A stretch of DNA of 13,481 nucleotides from Chloroflexota bacterium (GTDB taxonomy: Bacteria > Chloroflexota > Anaerolineae > J036 > Brachytrichaceae). The DNA is taken from NCBI GenBank assembly GCA_021813225.1, contig JAKALH010000030.1, forward strand, positions 1-13,481, written 5' to 3'. The position numbers and the translations under genes were made by a program. The notes below the pieces were generated by a model that saw nothing but the letters and a program-made list of their open reading frames with translations, was not told the DNA's origin and ran no database searches. This document shows positions 1 to 5,286 of the stretch, one piece after another (the first letter of the stretch is position 1; each line of letters starts with the position of its first letter).

Positions 1-768
1 GGCCTTGCCGCCAGTCTGTGTATTCTTCTAGCCCTTTCAGGCGTTTACGCCTGTGACAGCCTGCAAATGCAGCGCCTGGCCGAGAAGCAGTGGAATGACC
101 TGCTGTCGCGAGGGGTTATCAGGGTAGGCATTGATCCGGGGATCAAGCCCTTTTCGACGTACGATGACACAGGCTGGACAGGTATGGATGCCGACGTCAT
201 GCGGGAGTTGGCGCGCCGGCTGAACTTGAGAGCGGGTACCGCGCCAGTCGGGTATGACTCGCTCTACGATGCATTGCACCTGTGGCAGGTCGACGTCGTG
301 ATTTCCGCTGTTCCAATCGACCCGTCGCGCACTGCCGAGTTTGCCTACACGAGAAGTTACTTTGACGCCGGGTTGCGTCTGCTCTCTTTGAAGCAGAACC
401 CGCTCAAGACAGCAGCGCAACTGTCGCGCAAGCGGGTCGTGGTTGTGCTGGGTTCGGACGCAGATCGGCTGGCGCGTTACTGGCAGCGCCGGTTAACCGA
501 TATGACAAGGCTGGAAGCCCCAGACGACGCCAGTGCATTCGCCATGTTGCAGACCTCTCGGGCCGACGCCATGATTGCCGGCGCACTGACTGGAGAGCGC
601 ATCAAGCAAAGCGTGACGAATGTGGTGGATAGCGTGCTGCAACCCCGACCGTACGCTATTGCGCTGCGGAAAGACAACCCACTTCTGCTGCAACACCTGA
701 ATGATGCGCTCAAAGCAATGCAGTCAGACGGCACATTGCAGCGGATTATCGAACGCTGGACTCGTTAG
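1..768 (+). CDS. Family 3 extracellular solute-binding lipoprotein, 5' end outside window
   Basis: The frame is open from base 1, so the gene begins upstream; the ATG at 67 is internal. The 255 visible residues start with a hydrophobic stretch ending in VYAC (visible residue 18), which looks like a lipoprotein signal with an unusual Tyr at -2 of the lipobox. Then follows a typical SBP_bac_3 fold: VIRVGIDPGIKPFS near residues 39-52, the GMDADVM family signature near 61-67, a D-x-x-IS-x-x-x-x-DPSR segment near 98-109, and a C-terminal DGTLQRIIERW ending. Such proteins bind amino acids or similar small polar ligands outside the membrane and hand them to an ABC importer. No permease or ATPase gene is visible, so it may be an orphan or its partners may lie upstream. 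The ligand cannot be told from sequence. Its 3' end is 31 bases from the convergent pth. Confidence 0.85.
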   Translation, partial: GLAASLCILLALSGVYACDSLQMQRLAEKQWNDLLSRGVIRVGIDPGIKPFSTYDDTGWTGMDADVMRELARRLNLRAGTAPVGYDSLYDALHLWQVDVVISAVPIDPSRTAEFAYTRSYFDAGLRLLSLKQNPLKTAAQLSRKRVVVVLGSDADRLARYWQRRLTDMTRLEAPDDASAFAMLQTSRADAMIAGALTGERIKQSVTNVVDSVLQPRPYAIALRKDNPLLLQHLNDALKAMQSDGTLQRIIERWTR

Positions 769-799
769 GTTGTATGCAGGCAGCCCTATCCAGGTGCGG

Positions 800-1435
800 T
801 CAGTCTGCATCTACACCGCGCTCCTGAGCGTTCCTGCGCTTGTCATCGCTCAGGTTGACGATATTCATGACCTTCTCAATGTCATCGACAAGCCAGCGCT
901 CCAGCCCCTGAATCGCTCGTTCATAAGCCTCATTCATCAGGTCCAGCTCACTTTTCGTGAAAGGCTCAAGAACGAAGTCGACCGGGTTCATCCGGCCCGG
1001 TGGCCGACCGATTCCCACACGCAGGCGCGGGAAGTCATCGGTTGAGAGATGCGCGATGATGGACTTCATGCCATTGTGCCCGCCGGAGCTGCCCGCTTTG
1101 CGCATTCTGAGCTGTGCGACCGGTAGGTCCAGCTCATCGTAGACAACCATGATGTGCTGAGGCTCTACCTTGTAGTACCTTGCAATCGGTCCGATGGAAC
1201 TGCCGCTTTCATTCATGAACGTCTGCGGTTTGACGAGAATGACTTTTTCACCCGCAATCTCGCCGTTAGCGATGATGGCGCGGTTCATCATTTTATTGAA
1301 CCGCAGGTTGTGCTTATCGGCCAGGCGGTCAACGATATTAAAGCCTACATTGTGGCGGGTCCTGGTGTAATCCTTGCCGGGATTACCCAGTCCGGCGATG
1401 ATGCGCCGGTGTGTGGCGGATGCTGGCAGCGGCAT
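800..1435 (-). CDS. pth: Peptidyl-tRNA hydrolase
   Basis: Cytosolic enzyme that cleaves the ester bond of peptidyl-tRNAs released from stalled ribosomes and so recycles tRNA. The 211-residue protein (E. coli Pth is 194) carries all family landmarks: GLGNPG at 15-20 with Asn18, Tyr23, the catalytic His28 in the TRHNVGF motif, KPQTFMNESG with Asn75, the VYDELDLP segment with Asp100, and SSGGHNGMKS with Asn121. These correspond to E. coli Asn10, His20, Asn68, Asp93 and Asn114. I chose the ATG at 1435. A TTG three codons upstream (1444) overlaps the stop of the preceding gene and would add three residues. No clear Shine-Dalgarno is seen before either, and the upstream stop is only 5 bases from the ATG, so translational coupling is likely. 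Confidence 0.96.
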   Translation of the reverse strand: MPLPASATHRRIIAGLGNPGKDYTRTRHNVGFNIVDRLADKHNLRFNKMMNRAIIANGEIAGEKVILVKPQTFMNESGSSIGPIARYYKVEPQHIMVVYDELDLPVAQLRMRKAGSSGGHNGMKSIIAHLSTDDFPRLRVGIGRPPGRMNPVDFVLEPFTKSELDLMNEAYERAIQGLERWLVDDIEKVMNIVNLSDDKRRNAQERGVDAD

Positions 1436-1440
1436 AGATT

Positions 1441-2100
1441 TCAATGACCGTAGTCTATGGGTTTGTGTAACACCCGGCGCAGCAGGAAGCTGACCACTTT
1501 CTTGAGCAGGAGATACGCCAGTAGAGCGCCAAACGCATACGCGGTGTACGTCACGCCCTTCAGAAATGCCTTCGGGATATCGCTGACGTTTATCTTGATG
1601 TTGCTCAGTGACGACGGAAGCAGACTGCCAGTGCTGCCCGACAGGCTGGCAGTACCCGTAACACTGCTGTTCACAGTCGACGTAACAACCGCCGGAGTTG
1701 CTGTCGTGTTCGCCAGAGTAATGTCACGTACAACCGCCTCAACCGCCGTTCCATCGTTACTGAATACCTGAAGTTTTATTGCGTATTTCCCATCCGGGAT
1801 GACCCGGGTGTTCCACACCGCCAGCGTTCCATTAGGCACAGGCTGGTCGGACGCATTGATCACGACCCAGTCGGTGAGAGCCGGCTCCGGCGCATAGATG
1901 ACCTGATAGCGGGCGAACTGCGGCGATGTCGCGCTGCCCTGTATGGCTATACTGCCGCGCAGGGTCTCGCCGCGCAACGGCAATATGATGCGTGCGAGCG
2001 AAGTGTCTTGTGCCGCGGCGGGTAATACAAGAACCAGATTCAGTAATGCACTGAAAATAACCAGTAGAAGACTTGACGGCTTGCCTGAATATGCTCTCAT
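1441..2100 (-). CDS. Secreted Ig-like domain protein with C-terminal membrane anchor
   Basis: No specific family recognised. The 219-residue protein starts with a signal peptide (hydrophobic core about 11-27, likely cleavage after PAAA, residue 30). Residues about 36-130 look like a beta-sandwich Ig/FN3-like domain: a PLRGETLRGSIAI opening, a Tyr-rich strand, PVPNGTLAVWNT and a VIPDGKYAIKLQVF strand. This pattern is shared by extracytoplasmic proteins of filamentous Chloroflexota (from memory). A Ser/Thr-rich linker (about 131-165) leads to a single membrane helix (about 183-207) followed by a short basic cytoplasmic tail. Topology therefore puts the Ig domain outside. It lies directly upstream of pth (stop 5 bases before the pth ATG), probably one transcript. 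The ATG has no Shine-Dalgarno; a TATAAA lies 10 bases upstream, so the leader may be very short. Role unknown, perhaps envelope assembly. Confidence 0.75.
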   Translation of the reverse strand: MRAYSGKPSSLLLVIFSALLNLVLVLPAAAQDTSLARIILPLRGETLRGSIAIQGSATSPQFARYQVIYAPEPALTDWVVINASDQPVPNGTLAVWNTRVIPDGKYAIKLQVFSNDGTAVEAVVRDITLANTTATPAVVTSTVNSSVTGTASLSGSTGSLLPSSLSNIKINVSDIPKAFLKGVTYTAYAFGALLAYLLLKKVVSFLLRRVLHKPIDYGH

Positions 2101-2110
2101 GATGATACGC

Positions 2111-2116
2111 TTTATA
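2111..2116 (-). promoter_or_regulatory. Possible -10 element for the Ig-like protein/pth transcript
   Basis: On the minus strand TATAAA lies 10 bases before the ATG at 2100, preceded directly by TG. I see no convincing -35 hexamer. If used, the transcript would have a leader of only about 3-4 bases, consistent with the missing Shine-Dalgarno. Confidence 0.4.
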
Positions 2117-2146
2117 CAGGTGAATAGTTTAACTCGTTTTGATGGC

Positions 2147-2152
2147 TATAAT
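2147..2152 (+). promoter_or_regulatory. -10 element (TATAAT) of the tmRNA promoter
   Basis: A perfect TATAAT lies upstream of ssrA on the same strand. The predicted start would be near 2159-2160, giving a 5' leader of about 32 bases to be removed by RNase P. No good -35 is seen at 16-18 bases spacing. A weaker TACTAT at 2173-2178 would start about 7 bases before the mature tmRNA and is an alternative. Confidence 0.6.
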
Positions 2153-2160
2153 AGGGTGCG

Positions 2161-2172
2161 CCACGATCGTGG
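2161..2172. repeat. 12-bp perfect palindrome in the tmRNA leader
   Basis: CCACGATCGTGG is its own reverse complement. It sits directly downstream of the predicted start site of the TATAAT promoter and 19 bases before the mature 5' end of tmRNA. It could be an operator, or a feature of the pre-tmRNA leader. No protein is known to me for this site. Confidence 0.6.
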
Positions 2173-2191
2173 TACTATTAACCCACTACAC

Positions 2192-2593
2192 GGGGATGCA
2201 ACGGCTTCGACGGAATGGGTTGGCCTCGGGTGGCGAGCCGAGATGCGCGATTCTCGTTAAACAGCGCACAGCACTATAAGTGCCAAGAGCATTAACTGGA
2301 ATGCTGTCCCAGTCGCCGCGTAAGCGCCGCTGAGAAGCATCCGGGGTCTATAGCCCCGGCGTCGTACAAGGCCCCGCATTGGTGGGATTTGTTAACGGCG
2401 TAATAAAGCCAATGGGCGATCTCGCTGAGGTTTGTAGGCGGTTTGATCGCTGGCCGGCAGGCCAAAAACGCAAGCTGGCGTTGTGATAAGTCCGCTGCTG
2501 GACGTGCGCAACGTGAGAACAAAACAGCAGCTACGCTCGTAGTCATTCGCGGCGGGCTTGTTTCGGACCCGGGTTCAATTCCCGGCATCTCCA
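2192..2593 (+). ncRNA. ssrA: Transfer-messenger RNA (tmRNA), one-piece
   Basis: tmRNA rescues ribosomes stalled on broken mRNA and appends a degradation tag. The 5' end GGGGATG (2192-2198) followed by the conserved CAACGGCTTCGACGG pairs with CATCTCC at 2586-2592, and the third pair is G2194-U2590, the G3-U70 identity element read by alanyl-tRNA synthetase. The T arm is CCGGG/TTCAATT/CCCGG (2569-2585). Base 2593 is the discriminator A and is followed by TAC, so the CCA end is not encoded. By alignment with the B. subtilis layout, the resume codon is GCC at 2282 and the tag reads AKSINWNAVPVAA, stop TAA at 2321-2323. Strong helices follow, for example CCGGGG/CCCCGG at 2341-2359. At 402 bases it is of normal size for a one-piece tmRNA. 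It has its own promoter and terminator. Confidence 0.96.
2282..2323 (+). other. tmRNA tag reading frame (AKSINWNAVPVAA)
   Basis: The frame begins at GCC (2282-2284), has 13 sense codons and ends in TAA. It ends in the small hydrophobic PVAA, which fits a ClpXP-type degron (usually LAA or VAA). The start was chosen from the spacing to the conserved upstream segment GTTAAACAGCGCAC, which resembles the B. subtilis region before its GGC resume codon; a stop codon upstream in frame (TAA at 2255) limits any longer reading. The central Trp is unusual for such tags. Confidence 0.8.
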
Positions 2594-2623
2594 TACAATG
2601 GCGCATCGCAGGCGCCTGCTGCT

Positions 2624-2661
2624 GGACGCATACGCATCAGTGTATGTGTCCTTTTCTTTTT
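2624..2661 (+). terminator. Intrinsic terminator of tmRNA
   Basis: GGACGCATAC (2624-2633) pairs with GTATGTGTCC (2642-2651) over 10 pairs including one G-U, with an 8-base loop, and is followed at once by TTTTCTTTTT (2652-2661). It lies 30 bases after the mature 3' end of tmRNA, as expected for its own terminator. Confidence 0.88.
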
Positions 2662-2711
2662 CCCGACTGGCGGTTGCTGTGCCGCGTTAATATCCTGATA
2701 CTCATACTCAT

Positions 2712-3389
2712 ATGAATACGACGACAGCCATCGTGTTCGCTGTGTGCGGAACAGGTCTGCTGAGCATCGTGCTGCTGCTGGTTGTGCTGGCGGCCAGGTC
2801 GCTGAGCGAAACTGCGAAGAAGAACGAAGCCTGGCCGGAGTTCGCCCGATCCATTGGCGGGCGATGGTTCCCCGGCACGGCGGGCCGCGTCGACCGGATT
2901 GAAGCGCAGTTCCGAGGGTGGCCTGCCTATGTGGACACTTGCCTGACATCTATGGACAAGCGTCTGGTGAACTACACGCGCATGCGTGTGTTTTACCGGT
3001 CATTTGTGCCATTTGAACTCCACCTCAATGATTCTGTGAGGATTGATGAAACGGGACTGGCTGCTGGACAGCTTAATAAGCAGGTGTTTCTCTGTGAGCC
3101 AGGCAGGCAAGTCCAGTATGTGGCAAGTGACAATGCCCTGGCTGTTCAGATGCTGACATCTGAACTGCGCGATATGTTTTGTCGTATACGGCAGTCGGAC
3201 ATTCAGATCAGGCGACGCAGACAGTGGCACGACACAGGTGTGTCCAGCAGTATCTATGAGGTTGTCGTACATCGAGATGGCGTGGTCGTCGATTTTGACG
3301 AACTGACGTGCCTCTGGTCTGCACTCACGGCAGTGTTAGTGCGTCTGGATGAGCTTGGCGTGGCCGGCCAACTTGCTGGTAACAGTTGA
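2712..3389 (+). CDS. Unrecognised single-pass membrane protein
   Basis: I do not recognise the family. The 225-residue protein has one N-terminal membrane helix (about 6-28) and then a soluble part of about 195 residues. A segment WPEFARSIGGRWFPG (41-55) followed by a Y-T-R-M-R-x-x-Y core (88-95) and alternating hydrophobic strands suggests an alpha/beta domain, seen in many uncharacterised bacterial proteins. No catalytic motif or metal-binding set stands out. Only about 50 bases separate it from the tmRNA terminator, so it needs its own promoter. Possible -10 elements are TAATAT at 2688 or GATACT at 2697; the second would put the start site near the ATG. No Shine-Dalgarno precedes the ATG; an imperfect ACTCAT duplication is there instead. 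The length and codon pattern look like a real gene. Confidence 0.65.
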   Translation: MNTTTAIVFAVCGTGLLSIVLLLVVLAARSLSETAKKNEAWPEFARSIGGRWFPGTAGRVDRIEAQFRGWPAYVDTCLTSMDKRLVNYTRMRVFYRSFVPFELHLNDSVRIDETGLAAGQLNKQVFLCEPGRQVQYVASDNALAVQMLTSELRDMFCRIRQSDIQIRRRRQWHDTGVSSSIYEVVVHRDGVVVDFDELTCLWSALTAVLVRLDELGVAGQLAGNS

Positions 3390-3596
3390 GCGGCTCTTAT
3401 TAGCGTTGTACCTGCTAACTGATGGCTGTTGCATCGTGGGCTTTGCGTTGTATGCAAGTCCAGCGCTGCAACGAGGTGTCATGATTCCGTATGCCGCACA
3501 CCAATACACGTGTAACAGAATAACTGACCACTGAATCGTGCGCTATTCTACCAGCGACAATGGCAGCCGACGTATATGCCTGGTTGACAACTTCTC

Positions 3597-4766
3597 TCAC
3601 GGACTCGGCATCGTAACCCTGAAGGCCATGATTGATTTGATGAACTCATCGAACAGGTAGGCGGCGTCGTGGGGACCGGGTGATGCCTCCGGGTGGTATT
3701 GGACACCGAATGCATGCAGGTGCTTTACCCGCAGGCCTTCGACACATCCGTCATTCAAGTTCACGTGGGTTATCTCAACGTCAGCGGGCAGGCTGCCTGC
3801 TTTGACGGCGAACCCGTGGTTGTGGCTGCTGATTTCAATCGCCGACGTGTCGCTGAAGGAAACCGGCTGATTCCCGCCGCGATGGCCGAACTTCAGCTTA
3901 TAAGTCGTCCCGCCCAGGGCCAACCCAAGTATCTGCAGGCCCAGGCAGATGCCAAATACAGGTACTTTACCCAGTAATTGCCGCGTGCTTTCGATTGCGT
4001 AATGGCAGACCGCCGGGTCGCCCGGTCCGTTTGACAGGAACACGCCATCGGGTTGCATCGCCAGCACATCGGCGGCCGGTGTCGTTGCCGGGATGACCGT
4101 GATTCGACAACCGCGCGTCGCCAGCAGGCGCAGGATGTTCGTCTTGATACCGAAGTCATAGGCGACGATATGCAGTGATGGCGCGGCGACTTGACCCGCA
4201 TGGTGTTGAGCGGCATCTTCAGTCAACCATTCCGCTGTGGCGGGTGTCGACCACTGGTAGCGCTCTGCACATGTCACTTCGCGCGCCAGGTCAGCGCCAT
4301 TCATGTCCATGCTGTGTGTGGCAATCTCAATCAGCTTTTGCGGGTCAAGTTCGACTGACGATAAGGCCGAACGCATCGCCCCGGCTGTACGAACATGTTT
4401 GACCAGTGCCCTTGTGCTGACGCCGCTGATTCCGACAACGCCACGCTCCTGTAGATAATGCTCCAGCGATTGCACGCCGCGGTAGTTGCTGACAACCGGG
4501 CTGGGATCGCGGATGACGAAACCTGCCGCCCAGATGCCGCGTGATTCCTCGTCGTCCGGGTTCACGCCCACATTGCCAATATGCGGCGTGGTCATGACGA
4601 CGATCTGCCGGCAGTAAGAAGGATCCGTCAGTATCTCCTGGTAACCGGTCATCGACGTATTGAAGACGATTTCGCCGGTGGTTGTGCCGATGGCGCCGAA
4701 CGCAGCCCCATTCCAGAGAGTGCCATCTTCAAGCGCGAGTAATGCACGCTGGCGCTGTTGTGTCAT
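3597..4766 (-). CDS. carA: Carbamoyl-phosphate synthase small (glutaminase) subunit
   Basis: CarA hydrolyses glutamine and channels ammonia to CarB, which makes carbamoyl phosphate for pyrimidine and arginine synthesis. With the ATG at 4766 the protein has 389 residues (E. coli 382). The N-terminal CPSase domain shows ALEDGTLWNG (11-20), GEIVFNTSMTGYQEILTDPSY (31-51) and GNVGVNPDDEES (64-75). The class I glutamine amidotransferase domain has FLSNGPGDP (243-251), the nucleophile Cys274 in GICLGLQ, SSHNHGFAV, and His358/Glu360 in YHPEASPGP, so the triad is intact. The frame is open 41 codons further upstream, but that part lies inside the preceding thioesterase gene. The chosen ATG is 13 bases after that gene's stop; no strong Shine-Dalgarno is visible, so coupling is likely. 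carB is not in the window; downstream of carA lies a convergent gene. Confidence 0.96.
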   Translation of the reverse strand: MTQQRQRALLALEDGTLWNGAAFGAIGTTTGEIVFNTSMTGYQEILTDPSYCRQIVVMTTPHIGNVGVNPDDEESRGIWAAGFVIRDPSPVVSNYRGVQSLEHYLQERGVVGISGVSTRALVKHVRTAGAMRSALSSVELDPQKLIEIATHSMDMNGADLAREVTCAERYQWSTPATAEWLTEDAAQHHAGQVAAPSLHIVAYDFGIKTNILRLLATRGCRITVIPATTPAADVLAMQPDGVFLSNGPGDPAVCHYAIESTRQLLGKVPVFGICLGLQILGLALGGTTYKLKFGHRGGNQPVSFSDTSAIEISSHNHGFAVKAGSLPADVEITHVNLNDGCVEGLRVKHLHAFGVQYHPEASPGPHDAAYLFDEFIKSIMAFRVTMPSP

Positions 4767-4779
4767 ATGCGTAAGTTTA

Positions 4780-5184
4780 TCAAACGCCTGCCTGGTCAGC
4801 CTGCAACACGGGTATCCATGCCGAAGGAATGCGGATGGGTGTGCCAAGGCGGTAGTTGTAGCAGACCTGCACCGTTCTGGCTTGAGCAATCAATGCATTA
4901 TCGCGATCACGGAGCACGCGGTAGGTGAACTCAAAAGAACTGAAGCGTATGACGCCGACGGCTAGCTCCACTCGGAGCCGGTCGCCCAACGCAGCCGGTC
5001 GGCGGTAATCAATCTCACAATGCGCCAGGATAGTGCCTTGCTCGGGAACGGCCAGGCTGTTGACCTGACGGTCGGTCATGTAGGCGATACGGGCTTCCTC
5101 CAGATAGGTCAGGTACACCGAGTTGTTGACATGGTTCAATGCATCCAGATCGCGAAAACGCACGGTGAGGGTATGTACAAACAT
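4780..5184 (-). CDS. Acyl-CoA thioesterase of the 4HBT/YbgC hotdog family
   Basis: A small hotdog-fold enzyme that hydrolyses acyl-CoA thioesters in the cytosol. The 134-residue length is typical. The N-terminus matches the family signature: VRFRDLDALNHVNNSVYLTYLEEAR (8-32), in which Asp14, His18, Asn20 and Tyr24 sit in the places of the active-site region (the usual D-x-x-x-H-V-N-N). Later come a CEIDYRRPAALGD strand (56-68) and a VQVCYNY ending strand. The substrate cannot be deduced; the family covers aromatic and fatty acyl-CoAs. An AGGTGA lies about 9 bases before the ATG and supports the start. It is followed after 13 bases by carA, with which it is probably cotranscribed, though no metabolic link is evident. 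Confidence 0.88.
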   Translation of the reverse strand: MFVHTLTVRFRDLDALNHVNNSVYLTYLEEARIAYMTDRQVNSLAVPEQGTILAHCEIDYRRPAALGDRLRVELAVGVIRFSSFEFTYRVLRDRDNALIAQARTVQVCYNYRLGTPIRIPSAWIPVLQADQAGV

Positions 5185-5204
5185 GGGAAATGGTCACCTA
5201 TGCG

Positions 5205-5238
5205 CACAAGGCGCTGGCAGGTGGTCATGCGCCTTGTG
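5205..5238. repeat. 10-bp inverted repeat between the PPIase lipoprotein and thioesterase genes
   Basis: CACAAGGCGC (5205-5214) and GCGCCTTGTG (5229-5238) are perfect inverted copies separated by 14 bases. On the minus strand the hairpin would form in the 102-base gap, 20 bases upstream of the thioesterase start. No U-run follows on either strand, so a standard intrinsic terminator is unlikely. It may weaken readthrough or stabilise mRNA ends. Confidence 0.6.
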
Positions 5239-5286
5239 TCATTGTGACTGCACGTCAGTGCGACTAGCGGACTAACGCGACGCCGC

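Noticed and set aside
2564..2593. tRNA-like T arm suggesting a separate tRNA gene
   Set aside because: It pairs with the GGGGATG end 400 bases upstream and there is no anticodon arm nearby; it is the 3' end of tmRNA.
2292..2606. Minus-strand open frame of 104 codons across the tmRNA region
   Set aside because: It is antisense to a clear tmRNA whose ends, T arm and tag frame are all recognisable; the frame has no family features.
3390..3596. 207-base gap between convergent genes, checked for RNA genes, small genes and terminators
   Set aside because: Only short imperfect inverted repeats are present and the small open frames have no ribosome binding site or recognisable features; I see nothing to annotate.
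4767..4889. N-terminal extension of CarA by 41 codons
   Set aside because: It overlaps the end of the thioesterase gene and adds residues not found in CarA proteins; the ATG at 4766 gives the normal length.
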